A stretch of DNA of 64,000 nt from Bermanella sp049115935 (GCA_049115935.1 JAGDZK010000042.1:44707-108706), one strand, 5' to 3'. Shown: positions 51,164 through 60,178, numbered from the stretch's first letter. The notes: generated from the sequence alone by a model not told the origin. Numbers and translations: made by a program.

Positions 51164-51763
51164 ATGGCATCTCTTAGCCCACTGATAAACGAATTAGTTC
51201 AAGCGCTTACAATTTTACCCGGAGTTGGGCCTAAGTCTGCCCAGCGCTTGGCTTTGTATTTACTTGAAAAAGACAAAGCCGGTGCGGCCAGTTTAGTAGC
51301 CACATTAAGCGAAGCCCTTGATAAAGTGGGCCATTGCCAGCAATGCCGTAACCTGACCGAAACCGAGTTTTGCCCAGTTTGTGATGATGCCAAGCGCAAT
51401 GACGATCAATTGTGTGTGGTAGAAACTCCCGCTGAAGTATTGGCCATAGAACAAACCGGTTTTAAAGGGCGTTACTTTGTTTTGTTTGGGCGCTTAAGCC
51501 CAATCGAAGGCATTGGCCCTGATGCACTTGGCTTAGATAAACTAAAAAGCTGGGTGCTGGACAAGAATGTTCAAGAGATCATCCTAGCCACTAACCCCAC
51601 GGTTGAGGGTGAGGCTACTGCGCAATATATCCAGCAAATGTTTGCTGGTAAAAGCATTGAAGTGAGTCGCATTGCTCACGGTGTGCCATTAGGTGGTGAG
51701 TTAGAATATGTGGATGGCGGTACGCTGGCACATGCTTTGGCTGGTCGTAAAAGCGTTTATTAA
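51164..51763 (+). CDS. recR: Recombination mediator protein RecR
   Basis: 199 residues, usual length. N-terminal helix-hairpin-helix TILPGVGPKSAQRLALYLL, zinc finger CQQCRNLTETEFCPVC near residue 55, the Toprim domain VVETPAEVLAIEQTG and YFVLFGRLSPIEGIGPDALG, and a C-terminal VSRIAHGVPLGGELEYVDGG Walker B-like segment. It works with RecF and RecO to load RecA at gaps. It follows ybaB by 15 bp, within the dnaX operon. Confidence 0.96.
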   Translation: MASLSPLINELVQALTILPGVGPKSAQRLALYLLEKDKAGAASLVATLSEALDKVGHCQQCRNLTETEFCPVCDDAKRNDDQLCVVETPAEVLAIEQTGFKGRYFVLFGRLSPIEGIGPDALGLDKLKSWVLDKNVQEIILATNPTVEGEATAQYIQQMFAGKSIEVSRIAHGVPLGGELEYVDGGTLAHALAGRKSVY

Positions 51764-51804
51764 TTCAATTCATGTTGCATGTTGCTACAACACATAAGGC
51801 CCAT

Positions 51805-52929
51805 ATGATTTACCTTAAAGATAACCAAGCCTTAGCGGATGCAGCTCAATATTGGATGACAGTTGAGCGCATTGCGCTTGATAGTGAATTTATGCGCGTG
51901 GATACTTTTTATCCTAAGTTAGCATTAATTCAAATTAATGATGGTCGTGATACGTATTTAATCGACCCTCTTGAAATCACACAGTGGCAACCCTTGTGTG
52001 ATGTATTTACCTGCTCAAGTGTGGTGAAAGTATTACACAGCCCAAGCGAAGATTTTGATGCATTTTTTCATAATCTAGGGGTTTTACCAGAACCTATGTT
52101 TGATACTCAGCTGGCGGCATCTATGGCCAGTTTAGGCGGCATTATGGGTTATCAAAAGCTGGTGAAGATCCTACTGGATGTGGATTTAGAAAAAGGTGAA
52201 ACCCGCAGTGATTGGTTAAAGCGCCCGTTAAGTGACAACCAACTGCATTACGCAGCCGATGACGTTGAATACTTATTGCCTATGGTCGATAAACTTGAAG
52301 CGCGCCTAAAAGAGCAAGGTCGCTTAGATTGGCTATTAGCGGATTGTGAGCAAGTGCTGCAAGACTGGCGTGATAGCCAAGCCGCAGGTTACTCCTATGA
52401 GCGAGTGAAAAAAGCCTGGATGTTAAAAGGACACCAGTTAAATGTGCTTAGCCAATTAGTCGATTGGCGTGAAGCACGTTGTAAAGAAGTGAATATTCCC
52501 CGTGGCCACTTGATCAATGATGCATTACTGATGGAATTGGCCATGCGCTTGCCTCAAGCGGTAAAACAACTATCTTCTATAAAGGGCATTCGACCTGCCA
52601 CCGTGCGCAAAGAAGGCGAGCAAATCATTGATTTGATTCAAAGCTGTAAAGAAACACCACAGGATCAATGGCCTGCACGTATGGATAGACCACTATCCCA
52701 AAACGCAGGTGAGTGGTTTAAAAAGATGCGTCGCCAAGTGGATAAAATTGCAGAGCAATTAGATGTGCCACCAGAATTATTAGCCCGTAAAAAACCTCTA
52801 GAAGCCATGTTGCGCGAAGGCTATCCAAGAGGGCCGTTTCAAATTCCAAAAACACTGCAAGGATGGCGTGAAGAAGTAGTGGGTCAACCAGTACTAAATG
52901 TATTAAACCAATTATCAAAGCAGTCCTAA
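51805..52929 (+). CDS. rnd: Ribonuclease D
   Basis: 374 residues from the ATG at 51805 (AAGG upstream; the earlier frame start is not conserved-looking). DEDDy exonuclease motifs: ALDSEFMRVDTFYPKLALIQ (Exo I, DxE), VLHSPSEDFDAFF (Exo II), and YAADDVEYLLPM (Exo III with the YxxxD tyrosine), followed by two HRDC-type domains, the first starting near SYERVKKAWML. It trims the 3' ends of tRNA and other stable RNAs. First of a run rnd-ycgL-ycgN on the plus strand. Confidence 0.94.
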   Translation: MIYLKDNQALADAAQYWMTVERIALDSEFMRVDTFYPKLALIQINDGRDTYLIDPLEITQWQPLCDVFTCSSVVKVLHSPSEDFDAFFHNLGVLPEPMFDTQLAASMASLGGIMGYQKLVKILLDVDLEKGETRSDWLKRPLSDNQLHYAADDVEYLLPMVDKLEARLKEQGRLDWLLADCEQVLQDWRDSQAAGYSYERVKKAWMLKGHQLNVLSQLVDWREARCKEVNIPRGHLINDALLMELAMRLPQAVKQLSSIKGIRPATVRKEGEQIIDLIQSCKETPQDQWPARMDRPLSQNAGEWFKKMRRQVDKIAEQLDVPPELLARKKPLEAMLREGYPRGPFQIPKTLQGWREEVVGQPVLNVLNQLSKQS

Positions 52930-52942
52930 TTGAGTAACCGCC

Positions 52943-53242
52943 ATGAAAAAGAAATTATTAACCGTATGGTCTAGCCCTAAGAAAGAAGAAATGTATCTTT
53001 ATACAGATCGTCTTGAAGGTTTAAAGCGTGTGCCAGAAGAGCTATTAAAAATGTTTGGTGCACCTAAAGAAGTAATGGGTTTGCCACTAAGTGAAGACAA
53101 GCATCTTGGTCGCGCGGATGCAAAAAAAGTGTTAAGTGAAATCCTAACCAAAGGGTATTACTTACAAATGCCACCAGTGCGTGATGATTATATGCTTGAT
53201 CTGTATAAAGATACCTCAGCGAAATACACAGACATTCTTTAA
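52943..53242 (+). CDS. ycgL: YcgL domain protein
   Basis: 99 residues, full domain length. KLLTVWSSPKKEEMYLYTD at the start, RVPEELLKMFGAPKEVMGL near residue 30 and the C-terminal GYYLQMPPVRDDYM are diagnostic of YcgL. A small conserved gammaproteobacterial protein of unknown biochemical role, often next to rnd and ycgN as here. It starts 14 bp after rnd. Confidence 0.93.
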   Translation: MKKKLLTVWSSPKKEEMYLYTDRLEGLKRVPEELLKMFGAPKEVMGLPLSEDKHLGRADAKKVLSEILTKGYYLQMPPVRDDYMLDLYKDTSAKYTDIL

Positions 53243-53312
53243 GACTAAACGCACCAGTAAGTTGGGAATCTTCCAACATAGTTTGTCTAATTTTTAAAAC
53301 AAAGGTACTGGC

Positions 53313-53759
53313 ATGGCCAAAAAAGAATTACCCTTTTGGCAAACAAAAACCTTACAAGAAATGAGTAAGGAAGAATGGGAAAGCCTGTGCGATGGTTGTG
53401 CAAAGTGCTGTCTGCATAAGTTAGAAGACGAAGACACAGGCGAAGTACATTACACAGAAATCGTCTGTCGTTATCTTGATCGCGAAACCTGTAACTGTAC
53501 TGAATATAAACGCCGCCAAGAGCTCGTACCTAACTGTGTTTGGTTAAAGCCAGAAGATGTCACCGAGTTTCACTGGCTGCCATCAAGCTGTTCATACCGT
53601 TTGATCAGTGAGGGCAAGCCCTTGCCTAAATGGCATCACTTGCGCAGCGGTGATAAAGATTTAATTCATAAGCGGAACCAGTCTATGCGTCGCAAAGGCA
53701 TTCCGGACGATAAAATTCCAGAAGAAGATTGGGAAGATCATATTATATGGATGGAGTAA
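53313..53759 (+). CDS. ycgN: YcgN family cysteine cluster protein
   Basis: 148 residues. The cysteine cluster CDGCAKCCLHKL near residue 28, then VCRYLDRETCNC, PNCVWLKP and SSCSYRL, fits the YkgJ/YcgN zinc- or iron-binding family. WESLCDGCAKCC is the YcgN start signature, and the C-terminal DDKIPEEDWEDHIIW is well conserved. Soluble, no signal. It follows ycgL by 70 bp. Metal content and role are not established. Confidence 0.93.
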   Translation: MAKKELPFWQTKTLQEMSKEEWESLCDGCAKCCLHKLEDEDTGEVHYTEIVCRYLDRETCNCTEYKRRQELVPNCVWLKPEDVTEFHWLPSSCSYRLISEGKPLPKWHHLRSGDKDLIHKRNQSMRRKGIPDDKIPEEDWEDHIIWME

Positions 53760-53761
53760 CC

Positions 53762-54112
53762 ATGGCGTATATTGAAACCTATCTATGGGCGTGGGTTGTG
53801 TATTTGCTAGCCGCAGTGGGCATGTATTATGTGGTGGTTAAATTCACAAAATACTGGCGCAATCAAGATGTGAAAAATTATATGCGTATGATCAGCGCCG
53901 TTATTTTATTTACTCCTGCGTCTCACTCGTTGGATGGCTTGAGTGCATTGGCACCAGCCTATATTGTCATGCTTGGTGAATTGCTGACTAACGGTGTGTT
54001 AGCGGCATTGCAGGGTATTATTCCTATTTTGTTAGCATTGTTATTAGGGGCGATCGCATTAGCGACTCAGGCGCTTATTAATAGCCTAATCGCGAAATAT
54101 AAAAACAACTAA
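53762..54112 (+). CDS. Small inner membrane protein
   Basis: 116 residues from the ATG at 53762, with GGAG about 6 bp upstream, 2 bp after the ycgN stop. Three hydrophobic segments (about 7-27, 40-60 with a helical break, and 75-108) and a short positively charged C-terminus (AKYKNN). The segment KYWRNQDVKNYMRMISAVIL is probably the cytoplasmic loop. No family recognised. The tight spacing to ycgN and the 14-bp gap to the DUF6164 gene indicate one operon. Confidence 0.72.
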   Translation: MAYIETYLWAWVVYLLAAVGMYYVVVKFTKYWRNQDVKNYMRMISAVILFTPASHSLDGLSALAPAYIVMLGELLTNGVLAALQGIIPILLALLLGAIALATQALINSLIAKYKNN

Positions 54113-54126
54113 CACGACTGAGAATT

Positions 54127-54489
54127 ATGGGCGCTTTATTATTACGACTTAAAAATGTACCTGAAGATGAATATCAAGAGGTATGTGATTTACTAGACGC
54201 CCATGACTTGGCTTACTATGAAACCAATGCCGGTTTTTGGGGGGTTGGTATGGCAGCAATTTGGTTAAATGATGCTGACCAGTTACCAAAAGCTCATGAG
54301 TTATTAAATGAATACATGCAAAATCGGCAAATGAAAATGCATGCCGATTACGAAAAAGCCCTAAGTACGGGTGAAGCTCGCACGCTGCGCTCTACATTTG
54401 CACAACAGCCTGTAACCTTTACATTATATCTGCTAGCCATAGTGGGTATTTTAGCGCTTAGTGTCTTACCTTTTTTAGGCCTTAATTAA
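54127..54489 (+). CDS. DUF6164-like membrane protein
   Basis: 120 residues. The N-terminal 70 residues are a soluble ferredoxin-like fold domain: LLLRLKNVPEDEYQEVCDLL, DLAYYETNAGFWGVGMAAIW. A single transmembrane segment near 98-117 closes the protein. The NVPEDE and YYET elements are those I recall from DUF6164. The soluble domain would face the cytoplasm; the role is unknown. Its stop overlaps that of the convergent gene by 4 bp. Confidence 0.72.
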   Translation: MGALLLRLKNVPEDEYQEVCDLLDAHDLAYYETNAGFWGVGMAAIWLNDADQLPKAHELLNEYMQNRQMKMHADYEKALSTGEARTLRSTFAQQPVTFTLYLLAIVGILALSVLPFLGLN

Positions 54490-54809
54490 AAACGCCTTTT
54501 ATTTAATGGATGCAGGCAAGGCTCGGCTTTCATTGCCGCCAGTGTTTGCACTTTATCGTTCTTGGGTGCGCTAACGCATACTTTACAGGTGCAATCTAAT
54601 TGGTGGCCATTGTCCTTGGTCGCTGTCGTATCAAAATCTAGAATAAAATCATCCGGATAGGATTCTGTTTTTTCAACGTCATTATTGGGTTCTTTTTTAG
54701 GCGAGATAGCCTGTTGAGTCAGTGTGGGTATGCCTGATTCTTTCCAGGTTATATTTTTAAGGGTTTGGTTAACCTGGATCTGTATTTGTTTTTCTTTTAT
54801 TTGGTCCAT
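54486..54809 (-). CDS. Small hypothetical protein, four-cysteine tail
   Basis: 107 residues from the ATG at 54809, preferred to one 9 bp upstream because AGG lies at a workable distance. Hydrophilic and probably partly unstructured: a coiled N-terminal helix (DQIKEKQIQIQVNQTLKNI), an acidic middle (DVEKTESYPDDFILDFD), then LDCTCKVCVSAPK with a CxCxxC cluster and a fourth Cys in EPCLHPL, which could bind a metal. No family recognised. Convergent with the DUF6164 gene. A 14-bp palindrome lies just upstream of its start. Confidence 0.55.
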   Translation of the reverse strand: MDQIKEKQIQIQVNQTLKNITWKESGIPTLTQQAISPKKEPNNDVEKTESYPDDFILDFDTTATKDNGHQLDCTCKVCVSAPKNDKVQTLAAMKAEPCLHPLNKRRF

Positions 54810-54825
54810 TGCAGTCATCCTAACG

Positions 54826-54839
54826 TCATGTATACATGA
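54826..54839. promoter_or_regulatory. 14-bp perfect palindrome upstream of the small Cys protein
   Basis: TCATGTATACATGA lies 16 bp before the minus-strand start codon. The centre TGTATACA resembles operator cores and could overlap the 5' end of the transcript. Symmetry is seen directly; function is inferred. Confidence 0.35.
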
Positions 54840-55052
54840 ATGGCTGCAAGATAGGGCAATTTGAAAGAAATGGCCTACTGCTTTGGTATTAATTGTTGCG
54901 TAAAAAAACGACGTATTGCTTAAAATTTGAACGGGTTCAAGCTTTAATGACTTAAACGGTCTGATTTAAAAACTGATTCTGCAGGGTTTTGAGCGCTAAT
55001 TACTTGATAGACATTTGCGAGATTTTGATAAGGTAATTTTCAATTTTCTCTC

Positions 55053-55660
55053 TTAGTTTTCCTGTTTATCTTGTATTTGGTCGATGAGATTGTTTTTTAT
55101 TTCTTGATAGTCACTGTTAGTAATATCTAAGAATTCAAAAATAGGGAATAGGTGATCAGCAATTTGCTCTTCACAGTTTAAACGCCAGAAAGAGCGATAT
55201 TCACTACTGATATCTTTTGCAAGCATGAGTATCGCTAAGTAATTTAATAAATTCTCATGGACTTTAATTGAATGATCGAATGCCTTTTCAAATAACGGTT
55301 GAAGTAAGATTGTTTTACTTACTGCGCCAGGAAGATTCCAGTCTTTGGCAACACGATACCCAAGCGTGAAGTGATCGACTTTAAAATGCTCGACCTCTTT
55401 AGCTGAAAGCTCCCTTAAGTCGATTCGACCTACATCCCTTAAAAAGTCCTTTAGGACGGATAGTTCGATAGCATGATGGGGATGCCAATATCATGGAGCA
55501 TACCTATGCTATAGGCCTTATCTTGGCTGATTGTAGTCAGTCTTACAGCTAAGTAAGAACATAAAGACGCAACTTTAGTGGCTGCATCCCAAAATCGGTC
55601 TAAGCGCACTTGCTGAAATGAGTTTCTGATTATGACTGCTTGTAGTAGAGCAAAAGTACG
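55053..55660 (-). pseudogene. HDOD-domain protein remnant (frameshifted, 5' truncated)
   Basis: Translation on the minus strand gives QRTFALLQAVIIRNSFQQ and a following FW-containing helix, then AYSIGMLHDIGIPIML, which is the core of an HDOD domain. A stop arises at 55451-55453. One base out of phase the protein continues (LKDFLRDVGRIDLRELSAKE, VDHFTLGYRVAKDWNLPG) and runs to a stop at 55053. The N-terminal part is missing where the transposase remnant begins near 55660. It is therefore a decayed gene with a frameshift near 55450. HDOD proteins act in signalling; this copy cannot be full-length. Confidence 0.8.
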
Positions 55661-56335
55661 CTGATGGCTAAGGAGTTGTTAGGCATGTGGATATCGGAAA
55701 ACGAAGGGGCTAAGTTTTGGTTGAATGTTCTGACTGAGCTGCAGAATCGTGGTGTGAAAGACATTTTAATTACTTGCGTAGATGGCCTGAAGGGCTTTCC
55801 CGATGCCATTAATACCGCCTACCCTGAAACACAAATTCAGCTGTGCATCGTGCACATGGTACGTAACTCAGTGAAGTACGTTCCTTGGAAAGATTACAAA
55901 GCCGTCACCGCTGATTTAAAGAAAATTTATCAGGCCGCGACCGAGGAAAGCGCCTTGCTATCACTATCTGATTTTAGTCAGAAGTGGGATGCTCAATATC
56001 CACAAATCAGCCGATCTTGGCGTAACCACTGGGAAAATTTAAATACACTTTTTAACTATCCAGCTGACATTAGAAAAGCCATTTCACGACTAATGCCATC
56101 GAACCCCTGAACAGCGTTATTCGAAAAGCGACGAAAAAGCGAAAAGTATTTCCAACAGAAGTGTCGGCTAAAAAAGTGGTCTACCTGGCTGTACGCCAAG
56201 CTTCGGAAAAGTGGACTATGCCCATAAGAAACTGGAAAACGGCCCTGAACCGATTTATGATCATGTTCGAAGACCGTTTGAAAGATTACATTTAAAACTG
56301 GCGGTTACACAGAATGGCTTACATCCTCATTTGGA
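55661..56335 (+). mobile_element. IS256-family insertion sequence remnant
   Basis: Only the 3' part of the element remains. It begins within the transposase and ends with GGTTACACAGAATGGCTTACA around 56312-56332, which looks like an IS256-type right terminal repeat. The left end and the first half of the transposase are gone, replaced by the HDOD gene fragment, so a deletion followed or accompanied insertion. Confidence 0.75.
55664..56295 (+). pseudogene. IS256-family transposase fragment with frameshift
   Basis: The open part (to 56110) reads KELLGMWISENEGAKFWLNV, ITCVDGLKGFPDAI with the second catalytic Asp, and LCIVHMVRNSVKYVPWKDYK, all classical IS256 transposase segments. At about 56063 a base is missing (the expected AIYTTNAIES-type sequence is shifted). 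In the restored frame TNAIEPLNSVIRKATKKRKV and WTMPIRNWKTALNRFMIMFE continue to a stop at 56293-56295. About 200 N-terminal residues with the first catalytic Asp are absent, so it is inactive. A 65-codon out-of-frame reading frame over the end is a shadow. Confidence 0.9.
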
Positions 56336-56356
56336 GTTTATCACTTGTAAAGGATG

Positions 56357-56440
56357 TTACATGCTAAATGCTTTATCTAATGATAAAAATTCAGTTTCTT
56401 CTGCGTGACTTAGAGCACTGATTAATATTAAGCTAAGCAA
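56357..56440 (-). pseudogene. Possible 5' remnant of an exported protein
   Basis: From a TTG at 56440 the minus strand reads a signal-peptide-like LSLILISALSHA, then EETEFLSLDKAFSM and a stop. The mature start is reminiscent of the first residues of DsbD-type thiol reductases (a FxxxDxAF pattern), and a TlpA-like redoxin gene lies divergent next to it. Very short and with no standard start, so low confidence. Confidence 0.25.
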
Positions 56441-56574
56441 TAGACTTACTACTTTTTAGTGTCTGACTCATAAAATCCACCTTTTATTGTTAACAGGCAT
56501 CATAATTATAGAATTGCTAATGAATCCTTAAGGTTTCAAAGCCATACTTTAACCATAAATATACGGTATACGAT

Positions 56575-57048
56575 ATGAAAAGCATAAATAACCCACTTAA
56601 TAAACTACTGCTTATAGCTATTCTATTCTTGAGCGTGCCCAGTCATGCTGAGCAATGGATTCCTAAATTTGATTTATCGCAATATAAAAACAAAGTGGTC
56701 TATTTAGATTTTTGGGCATCTTGGTGTGGGCCATGCCGAAAATCATTCCCATGGTTAAATGAAATTGAAGAAAAATACAAAAAACAAGGTCTGGTTGTGA
56801 TTGGTGTTAACTTAGATACCGAAATTGATCAGGCAAAACAGTTTTTAAAAGATGTACCTGCAAATTTCAGAGTGTTTTCTGATCCAGACGGTAAATTAGC
56901 TGAAAAATATAATTTAGTGGGTATGCCAAGTTCATTTGTGATTGATGGTAAAGGCAAAGTTCGTCATCGTCATGTTGGCTTTAAGAAAAGTAATAGCGAT
57001 GAATATGAAAAAAGCATCGTTGCACTGTTAAAAGAGTTAAAAAGATAG
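56575..57048 (+). CDS. Periplasmic TlpA-like thioredoxin
   Basis: 157 residues. Signal peptide (KLLLIAILFLSVPSHA, cleavage near residue 25). Thioredoxin fold with redox motif WASWCGPCRKSFPWL near residue 50, then GVNLDTEIDQAKQFL and the cis-Pro segment LVGMPSSFVIDGKGKV near 116. It is of the TlpA/ResA type, likely a periplasmic thiol reductant for cytochrome c maturation or a specific substrate. It sits beside the IS256 scar and lacks an adjacent partner gene, which may have been lost. Confidence 0.88.
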   Translation: MKSINNPLNKLLLIAILFLSVPSHAEQWIPKFDLSQYKNKVVYLDFWASWCGPCRKSFPWLNEIEEKYKKQGLVVIGVNLDTEIDQAKQFLKDVPANFRVFSDPDGKLAEKYNLVGMPSSFVIDGKGKVRHRHVGFKKSNSDEYEKSIVALLKELKR

Positions 57049-57089
57049 AAGCCTGAATTTGCAGGGTTTATGCAGTTATTGCCTTTAGC

Positions 57090-58082
57090 TTAAGTGCTTT
57101 GCACTGTATTACGCCCTGCATTTTTTGAAAGGTATAATGCTTGATCCGTGCGAATCATAAAGTCTTTTAATGATTCTTTATTTTTTAGTTCCGCCACCCC
57201 AAAGCTTGATGTGATATTAATATGATCATTTATCTTTAAGTTCTCAATAATCCCTCGTATTTTTTCTGCCACGTGTCGTGCTTCTGCCAAGCCCGTATGT
57301 GGTAGTAAAATCATGATTTCATCGCCGCCCCAGCGTGAGATAGTATCGATTTCACGAATTTGACCTTTTATAGTTTGGGTAATCGCAATAAGAACTTGAT
57401 CGCCAACAGCATGGCCATGCTGATCGTTTATGTCTTTAAAATGATCAATATCGACTTCTATTAACGAAAGATTTTCATTGAAGCGCTTGGCACGCTCTAT
57501 TTCTTGATTAAGTGTTTTCTCGAAATGTAGACGGTTTGAGGTTGCCGTTAATGTGTCGGTCATCGCTAATGTTTGGGTTTCAGTAATTTGCGCTTTGAGC
57601 TTTTCGTTGAGGCATGTTAGTTCTTTTGTTCGTTGAAGGACTAATTCTTCTAATGTTTGATTCTTGTGTTGATACTCTTGAAGCAGAAGAACATGGTCTT
57701 GAATATTTTTATGTGCCCCAATCATTCGTAATATTGCACCGTCTTTATTACGCTTGACAATAACAGCATTGTCTTCAATCCATAAATATTCCCCATTTTT
57801 CATTTTACAGCGATATTCTACTTTGTATTCGCTTGTGCGCTGATGAATATAATTATCAAAATTTTCCATTACACGTTCATAATCTTCGGGGTGAATCAGT
57901 ACCTCCCAAGTTAACACTGTATCCTCAAAACAATGGGGGTCATAACCAAGCATATGAAACCAAGCTTGATTTCTAAATACTTGGCCTGTTTCACCGTTCC
58001 AGTCCCATATACCATTATTGATGATATCAAGTAGACCATCTAATGCAGGATGATTGATTTCAGGTATTGGCCGTTTATTCAT
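57090..58082 (-). CDS. PAS-GGDEF diguanylate cyclase
   Basis: 330 residues, cytoplasmic (no membrane segment). PAS domain at about 15-135: IINNGIWDWNGETGQVF, VLIHPEDYERVMENF, YRCKMKNGEYLWIEDNAVIV (PAS_3 type). A coiled linker at about 135-170 (LVLQRTKELTCLNEKLKAQI) leads to a GGDEF domain with TDTLTATSNRLHFEK, the active site RWGGDEIMILLP (GGDEI variant, common and active) and the inhibitory REID five residues before it. It should synthesise cyclic di-GMP under PAS control. Single gene. Confidence 0.9.
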   Translation of the reverse strand: MNKRPIPEINHPALDGLLDIINNGIWDWNGETGQVFRNQAWFHMLGYDPHCFEDTVLTWEVLIHPEDYERVMENFDNYIHQRTSEYKVEYRCKMKNGEYLWIEDNAVIVKRNKDGAILRMIGAHKNIQDHVLLLQEYQHKNQTLEELVLQRTKELTCLNEKLKAQITETQTLAMTDTLTATSNRLHFEKTLNQEIERAKRFNENLSLIEVDIDHFKDINDQHGHAVGDQVLIAITQTIKGQIREIDTISRWGGDEIMILLPHTGLAEARHVAEKIRGIIENLKINDHINITSSFGVAELKNKESLKDFMIRTDQALYLSKNAGRNTVQST

Positions 58083-58261
58083 AGTTATTTGGAGTTAATG
58101 GAGTTCATTCCAGTATAGGGGATATCCTTACAATCAGGATGAGAAAACTCGACTATTCAGTCAAAAGTTTGATTTTTATGGCCTAGAATGAATAAAAGTA
58201 ACTAAAATAAAGCCTGTAATTTCTTAAAGGGATAAGAAATAGAAATAATTCTAGCTTAATT

Positions 58262-58296
58262 GTGAGTACCGCTTGGTAAAGCTGTACTCACTTTTT
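58262..58296. terminator. Hairpin downstream of phoD
   Basis: GTGAGTAC (58262-58269) pairs with GTACTCAC (58284-58291), with an inner GCTT/AAGC pairing. A T5 run is on the plus side only, so on the minus strand (the phoD direction) it is a weak terminator. Confidence 0.45.
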
Positions 58297-58304
58297 ATTC
58301 TGCG

Positions 58305-60074
58305 TTAACTAATATCTTCAAGCCAAGCCCAGTTACTTTCTTTGCGCTGTTGTTTAACGATACTACGAATGGCAGTCTCATTATTTATATTTTTATCAAC
58401 ACTGTAGGCGGTCCATTCGCAGTATTCGCGGTTAAACTCTACCGTACTGTAACCGTTTTGTGTGGAGTTAAAATATTTAATATGAGGATTATTAAGGCGA
58501 ATAGCACCTTCACTGATTGCTTGTAGAATATCATTACGGTTGCTTAAACCTTTGACTTGGTTGGATATCATTTCAAATAAATTGGATGATGTAATTGAAG
58601 GTGTCATAAATTCGGTGCCGGCAATATTTGGCCACCAGAAGTTCGTTAAATGCCCATAATCATACTTTATGTAAGAGCTTATATAGGTATGTAAGTCACC
58701 AGTAAGTACAATAAAGTTTTCAAGATTGGCTTCTTTTACGGCTTCCATAAGACGATCACGATCCTTGATATAACCATCCCAAGCATCCACGTTAATGTAT
58801 GCTAGTGGCTGTCCTAATAATGATGCGGCCATGCGGCCTAAATAAGTTTGGTTGCCTAGCACTGTCCATTTCGCTTTGCTTTGTTTTAAGCCGTTTTGCA
58901 ACCAGTTGAATTGTTCATCGCCCATCATGATTTGGCTGTCATTATTCATATCTTTACAGCCAATAGGCAGGTAGCGAGAAAATATATCATTTTCGCCACA
59001 CGGGTGAGCCGAGCGATATGTTCGGGTATCAAGCATAAATAATTCGAATAAATCGCCGAATTTGAAGTTACGATATATACGAGTGTAATCGTGTGGGTGC
59101 GTGGCATTTTCGTTAACGCTTACTCGGGTCGGAGTGTATTCAACCCACGCTTTTTGACTATCTAATTTAAGTTGTTTGAGTGCGCCAGGATCACGGCCTT
59201 CCTCGGTTGTAAATGGATGGTCGGGCGCACCTAGTGTGTCACGTTCGTAATCCCAGTAAGCATCGTTTGCCGTTTCATGATCGTCTGTTGTCATGATCCA
59301 AGTGTGTACTTCCATGGCGTGCTGCAAATGAGTATCGCTACGATACGTCTTATATAGATGGCGGTAGTCTTGTAAGTTTAATGCGATTAATCCATTGCTT
59401 GGTAAAATGATGGTGCGATCTGAAAAGGGCAGGCTTTGAAAACGTGGGTCACCGGCGGTTTCATAAATAAAATCTCCAAGGTGTACGACAAAATCAATGT
59501 TAGTATCTTGCGCGACATAGCTTAAAGCCTCGTAATAACCGTTGGTGTAATCTTGGCAAGTTAAAACGGCTATTTTTAATTTCTCTAACGGTTGGCTTTC
59601 GAGTGCCAGTGTTTTGCAGCGACCAATACGAGAGCTAATACCCTTATAATAAAATCGATAATAATAAGTTTGGTTTGCATCTAGTTGGCCATCTAGATCA
59701 ATTTTAATGGTGTAGTCTCTTTCGAATGAAATATTAGTAGAATCAATTGCACCCTCTAACATGACAAGATTACAGGCTGGATCTTTACTGATTTGAAAAT
59801 TAAGTGGCTCTTGTGAGTCATAATGATCTGGGTTGATATGTGTCCATAGCATCACACCGCTTGTTGTTGGATCGCCAGATGCAACCGACATATCAAAAAT
59901 CATACGGGCTGAGTCTAGGTCGATAGAACGGTTATCTGGTAGTGTGTGGCTGGAATTTGATGGATCAAAGTTAAAGGTGCCGGCCTGTACGGGTTTTGAA
60001 GTTAAAGCATAAGGCGTAGCAAGACTGGCGGCGGTTAACCCTAAAAATTTTCGACGATCGAGTTTAATACTCAT
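58305..60074 (-). CDS. phoD: PhoD-like alkaline phosphatase/phosphodiesterase
   Basis: 589 residues. Tat signal (DRRKFLGLTAASLATPYAL). An N-terminal beta domain precedes the metallophosphoesterase core: LTCQDYTNGYYEA near residue 172, VVHLGDFIYETAGD near 193, MTTDDHETANDAYWDYE near 264, FMLDTRTYRS near 344, WTVLGNQTY near 400 and VLTGDLHTYISSY near 454. These are the iron/calcium ligands of the PhoD family. Exported enzyme that frees phosphate from phosphodiesters. No Pho box was sought by computation. Confidence 0.9.
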   Translation of the reverse strand: MSIKLDRRKFLGLTAASLATPYALTSKPVQAGTFNFDPSNSSHTLPDNRSIDLDSARMIFDMSVASGDPTTSGVMLWTHINPDHYDSQEPLNFQISKDPACNLVMLEGAIDSTNISFERDYTIKIDLDGQLDANQTYYYRFYYKGISSRIGRCKTLALESQPLEKLKIAVLTCQDYTNGYYEALSYVAQDTNIDFVVHLGDFIYETAGDPRFQSLPFSDRTIILPSNGLIALNLQDYRHLYKTYRSDTHLQHAMEVHTWIMTTDDHETANDAYWDYERDTLGAPDHPFTTEEGRDPGALKQLKLDSQKAWVEYTPTRVSVNENATHPHDYTRIYRNFKFGDLFELFMLDTRTYRSAHPCGENDIFSRYLPIGCKDMNNDSQIMMGDEQFNWLQNGLKQSKAKWTVLGNQTYLGRMAASLLGQPLAYINVDAWDGYIKDRDRLMEAVKEANLENFIVLTGDLHTYISSYIKYDYGHLTNFWWPNIAGTEFMTPSITSSNLFEMISNQVKGLSNRNDILQAISEGAIRLNNPHIKYFNSTQNGYSTVEFNREYCEWTAYSVDKNINNETAIRSIVKQQRKESNWAWLEDIS

Positions 60075-60142
60075 GAGTGTGTCCTTTCAGTTGCATGGTT
60101 CTGTGGCCATTTTGCAGTTAAGTGATAATGCGCGATGAAAGT

Positions 60143-60178
60143 TAAACCCGTCTTCATTACAAAATGAAGACGGGTTTA
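60143..60178 (-). terminator. Strong hairpin after the MarR gene
   Basis: A 16-bp perfect stem (60143-60158 with 60163-60178) and a 4-nt loop. The downstream T run is short on the minus strand. It separates the MarR gene from phoD. Confidence 0.75.

Noticed and set aside
53262..53278. Hairpin GTTGG/CCAAC between ycgL and ycgN
   Set aside because: Only 5 bp with no T run; probably chance.
56211..56408. 65-codon frame over the end of the IS256 remnant
   Set aside because: It is an out-of-frame reading of the transposase C-terminus, whose correct frame gives WTMPIRNW and following conserved residues.
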